64,000 nt of DNA from Rhodanobacter denitrificans (GCA_003241385.1 QFPO01000020.1:1-64000), one strand, 5' to 3'. Counted from the stretch's first letter, positions 1 through 11,837 are shown. The notes: generated from the sequence alone by a model not told the origin. Numbers and translations: made by a program.

Positions 1-317
1 ACATTCTTGACGTCGCGCCAGCGACGGCCCGAAGGGCGGCCGCCAGGGAGGGTGGGCCGCCAAAGTCACCCGCTCGCGCAGCGAGCGGAAGCTCTTGCTC
101 TGAATCTTTCAGCTTGAGCTTTGTTGACGATCGAAGGCTCGAAAAGGGCAGATCAAGACCGGCATCGACCTCAAAACTCGATCGCATCAGATCACGAAGA
201 CCACAGACGGCACGAATCCAGCCGCAGGCGCTACCCGACGAAGCGCGTGATCGGCGACAAGGCGATCTTTAACCGGACAACCGACGCCAGGCGTCAACCC
301 CCCCGCGCCACCCGCCC
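1..317. other. Non-coding stretch at left edge
   Basis: No credible gene is seen between the window edge and the stop codon of obgE. Short open frames here have no recognisable product and low-complexity Arg/Ser-rich translations typical of GC-rich shadows. The stretch contains a GC hairpin at 70-88. It also has a somewhat lower GC content around 90-200 than the flanking genes, as expected of an intergenic region. Confidence 0.6.
70..88. repeat. Perfect 8-bp inverted repeat
   Basis: CCGCTCGC and GCGAGCGG form a perfect 8-bp inverted repeat around a GCA loop. No T-tract follows on either strand, so it is not a convincing intrinsic terminator. It may be a REP-like or structural hairpin downstream of obgE. 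Confidence 0.45.
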
Positions 318-1355
318 TCAGCGTTCCGCGTCGGCGGCATCGCGCCGCTGTTCGTCGAAATAGCGCTGGATTTCCAGACAGATCGGCCAGGTGCCTTCGC
401 GCCCGATCGCCGACACGACGAACCACGGCTGCTTCCACTTGAGGCGTCGCACAATCGCCTTGGCGGTGCGCTCGCGCTCGTCCTCGGGCAGCAGATCGGC
501 CTTGTTGAGCACCAGCCAGCGCGGCCGCGTCAGCAGGGCCGGGTCGAACTGTGCGAGCTCGTGCTCGATCGCGCGGACCTGCTCGACCGGATCGGTGACG
601 CCGTCGAGCGGCGCGATGTCGACCAGATGCAGCAGCAGGCGCGTGCGCGAGACGTGCTTGAGGAACTGGACGCCGAGGCCGGCGCCGTCGGCCGCGCCCT
701 CGATCAGGCCGGGGATGTCGGCGATCACGAAGCTCTGGTCGGTGTCGATGCGCACGACGCCCAGATGCGGCTGCAGCGTCGTGAACGGGTAGTCCGCGAC
801 GCGCGGCGTCGCCGCCGAGACGGCGCGGATGAAGGTCGACTTGCCGGCGTTCGGGAAACCGAGCAGGCCGACGTCGGCCAGCACCTTGAGCTCGAGCCGC
901 AGCTCGCGGTCCTCGCCCTCCGAGCCCGGCGTCGCGCGGCGCGGCGCGCGGTTGACCGAGCTCTTGAAGTGCACGTTGCCGATGCCGCCGACGCCGCCGC
1001 GCGCGACCAGCAGGCGCTGGCCGTGACGGGTGAGGTCGCCGATTTCCTCGTCGGTCGCGACGTTGTAGACGACGGTACCGACCGGCACGCGGATCGTGAC
1101 GTCGGCACCGGCCTTGCCGTTCATCTGCCGGCTCATGCCGTTCTCGCCGCGCTGTGCGCGGTGCGTGCGCTCATGGCGGAAATCGACCAGCGTGTTGAGG
1201 CCTTCGTCGGCGACCAGATGGACGTTGCCGCCGCTGCCGCCGTCGCCGCCGTCCGGGCCGCCGAACGGGATGAATTTCTCGCGGCGGAAGCTGACGCAGC
1301 CATTGCCGCCGTTGCCGGCAATGACGCGGATCGTGGCTTCATCGACGAAATGCAT
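318..1355 (-). CDS. obgE: Obg family GTPase ObgE/CgtA
   Basis: This essential GTPase associates with the large ribosomal subunit and links ribosome assembly to stress responses. The 345-residue protein begins with the glycine-rich Obg fold (GNGGNG and GGDGGSGGN near residues 14-44). The GTPase domain follows, with the P-loop GFPNAGKST near residue 166, the switch/G3 motif DIPGLIEGA and the G4 motif NKADLL. Length is normal for the family and the ATG start matches it. It lies downstream of rplU-rpmA on the same strand, the classic order. The terminator at 1421-1440 separates it from rpmA, so it probably depends on read-through or its own promoter. Confidence 0.97.
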   Translation of the reverse strand: MHFVDEATIRVIAGNGGNGCVSFRREKFIPFGGPDGGDGGSGGNVHLVADEGLNTLVDFRHERTHRAQRGENGMSRQMNGKAGADVTIRVPVGTVVYNVATDEEIGDLTRHGQRLLVARGGVGGIGNVHFKSSVNRAPRRATPGSEGEDRELRLELKVLADVGLLGFPNAGKSTFIRAVSAATPRVADYPFTTLQPHLGVVRIDTDQSFVIADIPGLIEGAADGAGLGVQFLKHVSRTRLLLHLVDIAPLDGVTDPVEQVRAIEHELAQFDPALLTRPRWLVLNKADLLPEDERERTAKAIVRRLKWKQPWFVVSAIGREGTWPICLEIQRYFDEQRRDAADAER

Positions 1356-1420
1356 GGAACACCGTTGCAGATAGTGGGGCGGAAGGGCGGGCGAATCGAA
1401 TGCGGATCGCGCAAACGAAA

Positions 1421-1440
1421 AGCCCCGCCGGAGCGGGGCT
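1421..1440 (-). terminator. Intrinsic terminator after rplU-rpmA
   Basis: AGCCCCGC and GCGGGGCT form an 8-bp GC-rich stem with a 4-base loop. On the minus strand it is followed by TTTCGTTT. It sits 40 bases after the rpmA stop codon and 65 bases before the obgE start. It would end most ribosomal-protein transcripts before obgE. Confidence 0.8.
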
Positions 1441-1479
1441 TGGCGAATCGCGTTGCCCCGTCAGGGCCGCGTCCAGGCC

Positions 1480-1740
1480 TCAGGCGGCCGGAACGACGTT
1501 GACCGTCTTGCGCTTCTCGGCGCCCTTGACCTTGAACTCGACGACGCCGTCGACCAGGGCGAACAGCGTGTGGTCACGACCCAGGCCCACGCCGGAACCC
1601 GGGTGGAACTTGGTGCCGCGCTGACGAATGATGATGTTGCCGGCGTTGACGGCCTGGCCGCCGTAGATCTTGACGCCGAGGTACTTCGGGTTGGAATCGC
1701 GGCCGTTGCGGGTAGAGCCGCCAGCTTTCTTGTGTGCCAT
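1480..1740 (-). CDS. rpmA: 50S ribosomal protein L27
   Basis: This is large-subunit protein L27, whose N-terminal tail reaches the peptidyl-transferase centre. The 86-residue protein starts MAHKKAGGST and carries the typical GRDSNPKYLGVK segment and the basic body. Length and start match the family exactly. It lies 18 bases after rplU and shares its transcript, which ends at the hairpin 1421-1440. Confidence 0.98.
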   Translation of the reverse strand: MAHKKAGGSTRNGRDSNPKYLGVKIYGGQAVNAGNIIIRQRGTKFHPGSGVGLGRDHTLFALVDGVVEFKVKGAEKRKTVNVVPAA

Positions 1741-1758
1741 GACTAGACTCTCCTCGGA

Positions 1759-2073
1759 TCAGACGCCGGTGATACCGGTGATTTCGATTTCGGTGTAATG
1801 CTGCCGGTGGCCCATCTCCTTGCGATGGTGCTTGCGGCGGCGGAACTTGACGATGCGGATCTTGTCGGCCCGGCCGTGCGAACGGATCTTGGCCGCCACC
1901 TTGGCGCCGCTGATCAGCGGGGCGCCGATGGTGATCGACTCGCCCTGGCCGACCAGGAGCACCTGGTCGAACTCGAAGGTGCTGTCGACGTCGGCGCTGA
2001 GCTTCTCGACGCGCAGGATCTCGCCCTGCGCCACGCGGTACTGCTTACCGCCGGTCACGATGACTGCGTACAT
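1759..2073 (-). CDS. rplU: 50S ribosomal protein L21
   Basis: This is large-subunit protein L21, which binds 23S rRNA. The 104-residue protein starts MYAVIVTGGKQYRV, the family signature. It ends in a basic RNA-binding part containing KFRRRKHHRKEMGHRQ. The reading frame stays open upstream to 2277, but L21 proteins start here and an AGAGGC ribosome-binding site precedes this ATG. It is the first gene of the rplU-rpmA unit and is transcribed divergently from uvrA. Confidence 0.97.
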   Translation of the reverse strand: MYAVIVTGGKQYRVAQGEILRVEKLSADVDSTFEFDQVLLVGQGESITIGAPLISGAKVAAKIRSHGRADKIRIVKFRRRKHHRKEMGHRQHYTEIEITGITGV

Positions 2074-2315
2074 GCTGGCAATGCCTCTGTAGTTATTCTG
2101 AAATCTGCCCGCCGGCGCACGCAGGCGCCGGACAATCGGCCGCCGACTATAGCGGACCGTCGGCGGCCGGGTCAAGCCGTGGGCAGGCGGCGGCGGGGCT
2201 GAACGGCGCCGGCCCGGCCGCTCCGAACCCCTTGATATCGCGCGCATCGTCACGGGGTTCGCAGGTTGCGCGCGCACGCTATAGTGCCCAGTTCGCCTTT
2301 CCCCCCGAGCCGTCC

Positions 2316-5248
<2,933 letters not shown>

Positions 5249-5252
<4 letters not shown>

Positions 5253-5710
5253 GCCGTACCGATACGCCCGACGTGCCGACCGATTCCGCCGCCGCGTCCG
5301 CGCCGCTGCTCGGCCGCTATCCGGTCGCGCTGCGCTGGCGTGACCTGGACGCGTTCAATCACGTCAACAACGGCAATTTCCTGACGTTCCTCGAGGAAGC
5401 CCGGCTGCGCTGGCTGTCGGCGATCGAGGGGCCGTGGTTCGACGAGCACAGCATGCCGGTGGTCGCGGCGATCCAGGCCAACTACCGGCGTCAGCTCGGC
5501 TGGCCGGCCGAGATCGACGTCGAGCTCTATGCCGAGCGCATCGGCCGCTCGTCGCTGACGGTAGGACATCGCATCGTCGCGCGCGAGGACGCCTCGCTGC
5601 TCTACGTCGACGGGCACGTCGTCGTGGTCTGGATCGATCCGGCCAGCGGCCGGCCGACGCCGCTGCCGCCGGCGATCCTCGCCGCCTGCGAGCGGGCCGG
5701 CGGCGCCTGA
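5249..5710 (+). CDS. Acyl-CoA thioesterase, hotdog fold (YbgC/4HBT-like)
   Basis: This is a 153-residue single hotdog-domain protein. The segment RWRDLDAFNHVNNGNFLTF (residues 30-47) is the 4-hydroxybenzoyl-CoA thioesterase-like signature, with the Asp that activates water or the thioester. Such enzymes hydrolyse acyl-CoA esters in the cytoplasm; the substrate cannot be told from sequence. The ATG overlaps the uvrA stop, so the two are probably translationally coupled. It converges on the copper chaperone gene with 12 bases between stops. Confidence 0.85.
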
Positions 5711-5722
5711 GCGGCGCCGGTC

Positions 5723-6214
5723 TCAGTGCGCGTGGTGGTCGTGACCGGCGTGGTCGTGAGCGCCGGCCGCCGGCGCCTGCTCGGTCACGACGAACTCGGC
5801 ATCGACGCGACGACCGTCCTCGAGCACGAAGCGCAGCCTGAGCGGCGTGCGCGCATCGACCGGCTGTCGCGGTTCCATCAGCATCAGATGCTTGCCGCCG
5901 GGCTCGAGCCGTACCGAGGCGCCGGGCTCGACGGCCAGGCCTGGCAGCTCGCGCATCCGTGACACGCCGTCGACGACGGTGGTCTCGTGCAGCGACACGC
6001 TGCCGAACGCCGTGCTCTCCACCGCGGTGATCCGCAGCGGCGCATCACCGGTGTTGTGAAGCTCGGCGTAGCCGGCCAGCATCGGCACGCCCGGCGGCGC
6101 CGCGCGCACCCATGCCTGTTCGACGCTGAGCGTGCCGGCCGCCGCAGCGACGCCGGACGCACCGAGCGCGAGCGTCGTCGCCAGTGCCGCCACGGTTTGT
6201 TGCAATCGATTCAT
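5723..6214 (-). CDS. Periplasmic copper chaperone PCuAC
   Basis: This is a 163-residue exported protein with a signal peptide (residues 1-26, ending GVAAAAG). It contains the complete Cu(I) site of the PCuAC family, H-x10-M-x21-H-x-M, at H76, M87, H109 and M111. PCuAC proteins deliver copper to the CuA site of cytochrome oxidase, usually with Sco1. The C-terminus adds a histidine-rich tail (HDHAGHDHHAH) that may bind further metal. The start is supported by GGAGGG just upstream. No sco gene is adjacent. The neighbour is divergently transcribed. Confidence 0.92.
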   Translation of the reverse strand: MNRLQQTVAALATTLALGASGVAAAAGTLSVEQAWVRAAPPGVPMLAGYAELHNTGDAPLRITAVESTAFGSVSLHETTVVDGVSRMRELPGLAVEPGASVRLEPGGKHLMLMEPRQPVDARTPLRLRFVLEDGRRVDAEFVVTEQAPAAGAHDHAGHDHHAH

Positions 6215-6277
6215 CGGACCCTCCGTTGCGGTCCGTATCATAGCCGGCCATTTCAGCTGCTCAAGGAATACGCGACC

Positions 6278-7708
6278 ATGCACCGCACGTTGCTCGCCGC
6301 CGGGCTGAGCCTGGCCGCCGCCGCGCCGGCGACCGCTGCCGACAGCGTCGGGCTGACGATCTACCGCAACAACGGCGGCAGCCTGTTCGAAGGCGGCGGT
6401 TCGCCGGTCGCCGACGGCTACGCGGTCGTGCACGAACGCCGTGCGATCACGCTGTCGGGCGGCCGCGAATCGCTGTCGCTCGGCGGCCTGCCGACCACGC
6501 TCGATCCGGAAGCGGTCGCACTCGATCTGGGACGCACCCGCGTGCTCGCACAGCGCGTGCTGTCGGCCGGGGACGGCGGCACGCTGTCGGCGCATCGCGG
6601 CGAACGCGTCCAGCTGCTGCGCGCCGACGGCAATCCGATCGTCAGCGGCGTGCTGGTCGGCGTCGACGGCAACGGCCTGACCGTGCGCGACGACAGCGGC
6701 GACATGCGCTACGTGCGCGACTTCGCAGTCGTGCGCTTCCTCGACCGCACCGGCCAGCCCGGCAGCACGCTGCAGCTCGTCGTCGAGGGCACCGCCGGGA
6801 CCAGTCAGGCCGCGCTGACTTATCCGACCTCGGGCCTGGGCTGGCGCGCGGCCTATGCGGCCGTGCTGGCCGACGGCAGCGGCTGCAGCCTGAGTCTGGA
6901 GGCGCTGGCGAGCATCGCCAACCGCAGCGGCCGCGACTATCCGGCCGCGCGGCTCAAGCTGATCGCCGGCGAGCCGAACATCGCCAGCAGCGGCGGACCG
7001 CAGGCATTCGCGATGAAGGCCTCGATGGCGCGCGACGCAGTGCCCGAGGCGATGCCGGAGCAGGGCGGCCTCGGCGACTACCGCAGCTACACGCTCGACG
7101 GCGCGCTCGATCTGCCGGACGCCAGCGTGACCCAGGTGCCGCTGTACGCGCCGCGTACGCTGAACTGCCAGCGCAGCTGGCTGTTCGACGTCGGCAACGC
7201 CTGGTTTCCGGCCAAGCCGCTGCTGACCGCCGACTACGACGAGGCACCGGTCGAGTCGCGCGTCGTCAGCAGCCTGCGCTTCGTCGCCGACGAGAACCTG
7301 CCGGCCGGTACGCTGCGCGTGTTGACGCGCGACCGCGACGGCCAGCTCGAACTGCTCGCCGAGTCGCAGCTCGGCGACACGCCGAAGGGACGCGCGGCGA
7401 CGATCACGCTCGGCAACGCGTTCGATCTGACCGCGCAGCGCGAGCGCACCGCGTTCAGCGTCGACCGCAGCGGCCGCACGATGGACGAGGGCTTCCGCGT
7501 CGTGCTGACCAACAGCGGCGATGTCGCGCGCACCGTGACGGTCCGCGCCTATCCGAACCGCTGGCGCAGCTGGAGCCTGATCAGCTCGAGCCAGAAGCCG
7601 GCGCGCCAGACCACGAACCAGCTCGAGTTCGCGGTCGAGGTGCCCAAGGGCGGCAAGGCCACGCTCGACTACGCGCTGCGCTACAGTTGGACGCCCGCGG
7701 AGGAATGA
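6278..7708 (+). CDS. DUF4139 domain exported protein
   Basis: This is a 476-residue protein with a signal peptide (MHRTLLAAGLSLAAAAPATA). The body resembles the DUF4139 family: a TYPTSGLGWRAAY segment near residues 184-196, a long beta-rich middle, and a C-terminal FRVVLTNSGD...YPNRW region. Function is unknown. Family members are predicted secreted or periplasmic beta-rich proteins. The usual N-terminal coiled-coil DUF4140 part is not evident. The gene ends six bases before the enoyl-CoA isomerase-like gene, so the two are probably cotranscribed. Confidence 0.75.
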   Translation: MHRTLLAAGLSLAAAAPATAADSVGLTIYRNNGGSLFEGGGSPVADGYAVVHERRAITLSGGRESLSLGGLPTTLDPEAVALDLGRTRVLAQRVLSAGDGGTLSAHRGERVQLLRADGNPIVSGVLVGVDGNGLTVRDDSGDMRYVRDFAVVRFLDRTGQPGSTLQLVVEGTAGTSQAALTYPTSGLGWRAAYAAVLADGSGCSLSLEALASIANRSGRDYPAARLKLIAGEPNIASSGGPQAFAMKASMARDAVPEAMPEQGGLGDYRSYTLDGALDLPDASVTQVPLYAPRTLNCQRSWLFDVGNAWFPAKPLLTADYDEAPVESRVVSSLRFVADENLPAGTLRVLTRDRDGQLELLAESQLGDTPKGRAATITLGNAFDLTAQRERTAFSVDRSGRTMDEGFRVVLTNSGDVARTVTVRAYPNRWRSWSLISSSQKPARQTTNQLEFAVEVPKGGKATLDYALRYSWTPAEE

Positions 7709-7714
7709 CCGGCC

Positions 7715-8473
7715 ATGCTGGACACGATCGACCACGCCGAGATACGTGAACTGCGCCTGGCGCGCCCGCCGGTCAATGCGCTCGATCCGGCGCTGGTCGC
7801 GCTGCTGCGCACGACGATCGAGGCCGCGCCGGCCGACGGCGCACGTGCGCTGGTGCTGTCGGGTACGCAGGGCCTGTTCTCGGCCGGCCTCGACGTGCCG
7901 GCGCTGCTCGCGCTGGACCGCGCCGCGATGCGCGCGTTCTGGAGCGATTTCTTCAGCCTGTGCGCGGCGATCGCACGCTCACCGATCCCGGTCGTCGCGG
8001 CGCTGACCGGGCACAGTCCGGCCGGCGGCGCGGTGCTGGCGACGTTCTGCGACTACCGCATCATGGCGCGCGGTCCGTTCCGCATCGGGCTCAACGAGGT
8101 GCAGGTCGGGCTGTCGGTGCCCGATTGCATCCAGGCCGGCCTGCGCCGGCTGGTCGGCACCTACCGCGCCGAGCGGCTGATGGTCGCCGGCACGATGGTC
8201 GAGGCCGAGCAGGCCCTGGCGATCGGCTTCGTCGACGAACTGGTCGACGTCGACCACGTCGTGCCGCGTGCGCTGGTCTGGCTCGGCGAACTGCTGCAGC
8301 TGCCGCCTCAGGCGATGGCGCAGACACGCCGCCTGGCGCGCGCCGATCTGGCGGCCGTGTTCGCCGACGTCGCGGCGTTTCCGGTCGACGACTTCGTCGA
8401 CGGCTGGTTCTCCGACGAGTCGCAGGCCACGCTGCAGGCGCTGGTCGCACGCCTGCGCAGCAAGGCCGGCTGA
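7715..8473 (+). CDS. Enoyl-CoA hydratase/isomerase (delta3,delta2-isomerase-like)
   Basis: This is a 252-residue crotonase-fold enzyme. Oxyanion-hole segments are FSAGLDV and GHSPAGGAVLA. The GLNEVQVGL segment places a glutamate where delta3,delta2-enoyl-CoA isomerases of the ECI1 type have their catalytic Glu. The C-terminal FxxxDDFVDGWFSDES part also resembles that group. It would shift double bonds during unsaturated fatty-acid beta-oxidation. A simple hydratase is the alternative. It follows the DUF4139 gene by six bases. Confidence 0.82.
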   Translation: MLDTIDHAEIRELRLARPPVNALDPALVALLRTTIEAAPADGARALVLSGTQGLFSAGLDVPALLALDRAAMRAFWSDFFSLCAAIARSPIPVVAALTGHSPAGGAVLATFCDYRIMARGPFRIGLNEVQVGLSVPDCIQAGLRRLVGTYRAERLMVAGTMVEAEQALAIGFVDELVDVDHVVPRALVWLGELLQLPPQAMAQTRRLARADLAAVFADVAAFPVDDFVDGWFSDESQATLQALVARLRSKAG

Positions 8474-8496
8474 CGGTCCGCCGGATCGGACCGGTC

Positions 8497-9429
8497 GTGG
8501 ACGCGCACAGCCGGCCCCGTCCGCTCCCGACGCTGCGGCGTCATTTGCGCTTCGTTTGCTCTGCTCTGACCGTCGCGGTACTCGGTGCCGCCGGACCGGC
8601 ACAGCCGGCACGGCTGCCGGACTGGCGTTGCACGCATCCCGACGCGCTGTTCGTCGACGGCGTCGACGGCGGCCCGGTGTCCGTCGGCCTGCCGTCGGGC
8701 GGCAGCGGCGGCGCCTATCCGGGCCCGGTGCTGCGCTCGGTCGCGGTGCCCGGCATCGGTACACGCAATGTGCGGCTCTATCTGCCGGCCGGCTATACGC
8801 CGCGCCACGCCGCACCGCTGATCGTCGCGCTGCACGGCGCGGCCGGGCCCGGCCAGGCCGCGGCCGCCGCTGCGGCTGTGGCGCAGGACTGGGGGCCGGT
8901 CGCCGAGGCCGCACAGGCGATCGTGCTGGCGCCGGTCGCCGGCGGTTCGCAGGGCGGCTGGATTCCGCCCGAGGTCGACGGCAGCGGCCCATCGGACTAC
9001 GACGTGATCGCCGCCGCGATCGCCGACGCCGCCGGCGCCTACAACGTCGACCGCCTGCGCATCCACGGCTGGGGCTACTCGGCCGGCGGCGCGGTCATGC
9101 ACGATCTGAATCTGACGCCGCTCAACACGCATTACCAGGCGTTCGCCGGCTACGCGGTCGTCGCATCCGCGCGCGCCCTGTGCCCGGACTACATCGGGCC
9201 GTACTGCGAACCGGCGGCCGCGCCGACGCGCGTGCCGGTCGCGATCCGGATCGGGCTGTCCGACTCGCTGCTGCCGTATGCGCGAGCCGACCGCGCGGCC
9301 TTCGTCGCCGCCGGCTGGAGCGAAGGCACCGATCTGGCCTATGCCGAGGTCGCCGGCGGACATACCTACGACGCGACCGGCCTGGCGGCCGCCTGGTCGT
9401 TCCTGTGCCCGTTCCGGCGCGATCCCTGA
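8497..9429 (+). CDS. Secreted alpha/beta-hydrolase, PHB depolymerase/feruloyl-esterase type
   Basis: This is a 310-residue exported hydrolase. A GTG start at 8497 gives a Tat/Sec-like leader (RRHLRF... to about residue 38). The core LYLPAGYTP...LIVALHG is typical of the extracellular esterase D/PHB depolymerase family. The likely triad is S195 in GYSAGG, D256 in GLSDSLLP and H289 in GGHTYD. The substrate is unknown. No ATG gives a better start, so GTG is inferred. It follows the isomerase gene by 23 bases. Confidence 0.72.
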   Translation: MDAHSRPRPLPTLRRHLRFVCSALTVAVLGAAGPAQPARLPDWRCTHPDALFVDGVDGGPVSVGLPSGGSGGAYPGPVLRSVAVPGIGTRNVRLYLPAGYTPRHAAPLIVALHGAAGPGQAAAAAAAVAQDWGPVAEAAQAIVLAPVAGGSQGGWIPPEVDGSGPSDYDVIAAAIADAAGAYNVDRLRIHGWGYSAGGAVMHDLNLTPLNTHYQAFAGYAVVASARALCPDYIGPYCEPAAAPTRVPVAIRIGLSDSLLPYARADRAAFVAAGWSEGTDLAYAEVAGGHTYDATGLAAAWSFLCPFRRDP

Positions 9430-9606
9430 GCGCCATGCCGGTCCGCGGCCGGCGTGCCGCGCCGCGCGGTCGTCACCGCCGACGGCTGGACCGCACCGGC
9501 CGGCCGCACCCGCGGCCGACGCTGCGGCGCTCGTGAGCGGACAGGCGTCGATTGCGCGCGCGCTCATGCCGTACCATTGCCGGCCCCGTCCCGCGCCGGA
9601 GCGAAC

Positions 9607-10176
9607 GTGAGCATCAAGTCGGACCTGTGGATACGCCGCCAAGCCGAGCAGCACGGCATGATCGAGCCGTTCGAGGCCGGCCAGGTCAAGGTCGACGCGA
9701 CCGGGCAGCGGATCGTCAGCTTCGGCACGTCGAGCTACGGCTACGACGTGCGCTGTGCGAACGAGTTCAAGATCTTCACCAACATCAACTCGACGATCGT
9801 CGACCCGAAGAACTTCGAGGCCGGCAATTTCGTCGATTTCACCGGCGATACCTGCATCATCCCGCCGAACAGCTTCGCGCTGGCGCGCACGGTGGAGTAC
9901 TTCCGGATTCCGCGCGACGTCCTGGTCGTATGCCTCGGCAAGAGCACGTACGCGCGCTGCGGCATCATCGTCAACGTGACGCCGCTGGAGCCGGAGTGGG
10001 AAGGGCACGTCACGCTCGAATTTTCCAACACCACGCCGCTGCCGGCGCGCATCTACGCCAACGAGGGCGTCGCGCAGATGCTGTTCTTCCAGTCCGACGA
10101 GGTCTGCCAGACCAGCTACCGCGACCGTGGCGGCAAGTATCAGGGCCAGCGCGGGGTGACCCTGCCGCGAACCTGA
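9607..10176 (+). CDS. dcd: dCTP deaminase
   Basis: Dcd converts dCTP to dUTP for thymidylate synthesis. The 189-residue length is the common one for the family. MSIKSDLWIRRQAE opens the protein. The SSYGYDVR segment, the GKSTYARCG nucleotide site and PLEPEWEGHVTLE, holding the catalytic glutamate, are all present. The start codon is GTG at 9607. No coupling to neighbours is obvious. Confidence 0.95.
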   Translation: MSIKSDLWIRRQAEQHGMIEPFEAGQVKVDATGQRIVSFGTSSYGYDVRCANEFKIFTNINSTIVDPKNFEAGNFVDFTGDTCIIPPNSFALARTVEYFRIPRDVLVVCLGKSTYARCGIIVNVTPLEPEWEGHVTLEFSNTTPLPARIYANEGVAQMLFFQSDEVCQTSYRDRGGKYQGQRGVTLPRT

Positions 10177-10225
10177 TTCCGGTGGTAGGCTTCCGCTCCC
10201 CGCCGTCGTGTCCGAGATCCGCGCA

Positions 10226-10624
10226 ATGCCCCCAGTCCTCGATCTGCGCCGCTGGCGCTTCGTTCCGCTCGCGCTGCTCCTGCTCGGCCTGGCCGCCTGC
10301 TTCGGCGGCGCCCGCAACGAGGAACTGGTCCGCAGCGAGGACGTTCCGACCGAATTCGACGTCGTCCTGCTCGCCGAGAAGGATGATCAGTTCGACTTCA
10401 CCGGCGTGCCGCTGACCGCCGAGGCGCTGCGCGACGCGATGCGCTACCGCAAGGACGAGTCGCTGCCGCTGCGCTCGGTGCTGCTCAAGCGCGGCGAGAA
10501 GCAGAAGGTCACCGATACCCACATCCTGTCGCTGATGCGCGTCGCCCAGGAGCTCGGCTTCCGCGCCTGGGTGCAGCAGAAGGGCGAAATCGGCGAGATC
10601 CGTGCCCAGGCCCGGCCGCAGTGA
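10226..10624 (+). CDS. Putative lipoprotein with ExbD-like small domain
   Basis: This is a 132-residue protein with a lipobox-like leader (LLLLGLAAC, Cys about residue 25), so a lipoprotein is inferred. The mature part has a small alpha/beta domain, PLTAEALRDAMRYRKDE...LRSVLLKRGEK...LSLMRVAQELGF. In pattern it recalls the periplasmic domain of ExbD/TolR, although the membrane helix is replaced by the lipobox. An in-frame GTG at 10208 exists, but the ATG at 10226 suits the signal peptide better. The next gene encodes a related small domain, so they look like tandem paralogues. Function unknown. Confidence 0.6.
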   Translation: MPPVLDLRRWRFVPLALLLLGLAACFGGARNEELVRSEDVPTEFDVVLLAEKDDQFDFTGVPLTAEALRDAMRYRKDESLPLRSVLLKRGEKQKVTDTHILSLMRVAQELGFRAWVQQKGEIGEIRAQARPQ

Positions 10625-10637
10625 ACGGAGAACCTCG

Positions 10638-10967
10638 ATGAAGCGCATCGTGACGAAGCTGCTCGCCGCTCTATTCGTGCTGATGTTCGCGTTGCCGGTC
10701 CTGGCCAAGGACGTCCGTGACGGCGAGCTCACGCTCGAGCCGGCGCGCGACGACCGCTTCTCGGTCAACGGTTTCACGATGGGCAAGGCCGAGCTCTACG
10801 GCTACCTCAGCGAGCTCAAGAGCAGCGAAGGTCTGCGCAAGATCGTGCTCAAGCGCAGCAAGAAGGCGAGCGACGCGCAGCGCAGTGCGATCGGATCGAT
10901 CGCGCGCGCGCTCGAGCTCGAAGCGGTCGACGCCGAGGGCGCCGACCTGCGCACGCCGCAGCCTTGA
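10638..10967 (+). CDS. Small exported protein related to upstream lipoprotein
   Basis: This is a 109-residue protein with a cleavable signal peptide (MKRIVTKLLAALFVLMFALPVLA). Its mature part has the same order of elements as the preceding gene product: MGKAELYGYLSELKSSEGLRKIVLKRSKKASDAQR and then ALELEAVDAEG. I infer that it shares the small ExbD-like alpha/beta domain. It begins 13 bases after the upstream stop, so an operon is likely. No enzymatic motif is visible. Confidence 0.6.
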   Translation: MKRIVTKLLAALFVLMFALPVLAKDVRDGELTLEPARDDRFSVNGFTMGKAELYGYLSELKSSEGLRKIVLKRSKKASDAQRSAIGSIARALELEAVDAEGADLRTPQP

Positions 10968-11177
10968 GTTCCACCGCGCGCGGCACGAAGCCGCGCGCGT
11001 CGTTCAGCATGATGCACGGACCGCCCGCGTAGTCTCGGCGGCCGATCGCCCGGCTGCCGTCGCTCGCCGGTGCCCGTCACGGACCTCCAGTCCGCGCAGG
11101 ACGCGTCGCATCGACCGTCCGCCCTCCTGTGCCGGAAGCTCAGCAGGCCGGCCGCATTCGTGAGTCAACAGGTGTAC

Positions 11178-11837
11178 GTGCGTCGAATCATCGCCGTCGT
11201 GTCTTTGTCCGGCTGCCTGGTCACAGGCGCCGCGTTCGCGGCCAATCCGTTCGTCGAATGGCGCGACCGCCTGTTCGGCCCGAAAGCCGACGACACGCCG
11301 ATGTCGCGCGCCGAGCCGTACGAGGCGATCGAGGTCGACTTCGACCGGCCCGAGCGCTTCCGCGTCGACGAGGCCTCGCTCGAGCGCGATTTTCCGCAGG
11401 GCAAGAGCCGCTATCGCGTGATCGAGCTGCCGCGCGAGGTCGCACATGCGACGCTGCGCCTGCGCGTGCGCGCGGTGCCGAACGACCGCGGCCGCGGCAA
11501 TACCGTGTTCAAGCCGGTCCTCTATCTGCTCGACGACCAGGACCGCGTGCGCGAGACCCGCGAGGTCGATCCGCTGTATCTGGACATCCGGCCGTTCAAG
11601 CCGACGCGGCTGCTGGCCTGCGTGCCGCTCGAGAAGGTGCGCCGGTTCGCCGTGGCGACGACGCCCGAGGCGGTCGGCAAGGCCTTCGACGCGACCGCGC
11701 GCGGCAAGCTGAGCGCGCCGAGCAAGGGCAAGTTCTACTACTCGACCGAACCGATGCGCGTGAAGCTGCCGTACGCGGCGACCGGCGAGCTGGTCGTCGA
11801 GCTCAGCGAGCAGGACGAGGCCGGCCAGGGCTGCTGA
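11178..11837 (+). CDS. Exported MalM-like protein
   Basis: This is a 219-residue protein when started at the GTG at 11178, giving leader MRRIIAVVSLSGCLVTGAAFA. In-frame GTGs at 11160 and 11172 are alternatives. The mature part has a beta-rich order (PVLYLLDDQDRVRETREV, then FAVATTPEAVGKAF, then a C-terminal YAATGELVVEL strand). This parallels MalM, the periplasmic protein of the E. coli maltose operon, but there are no maltose genes here. The assignment is by pattern and tentative. It ends at a cysteine (QGC). Confidence 0.5.
   Translation: MRRIIAVVSLSGCLVTGAAFAANPFVEWRDRLFGPKADDTPMSRAEPYEAIEVDFDRPERFRVDEASLERDFPQGKSRYRVIELPREVAHATLRLRVRAVPNDRGRGNTVFKPVLYLLDDQDRVRETREVDPLYLDIRPFKPTRLLACVPLEKVRRFAVATTPEAVGKAFDATARGKLSAPSKGKFYYSTEPMRVKLPYAATGELVVELSEQDEAGQGC

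Noticed and set aside
561..1502. 313-codon frame antisense to obgE
   Set aside because: Mirror of obgE codons with no motif, and overlaps the rpmA terminator.
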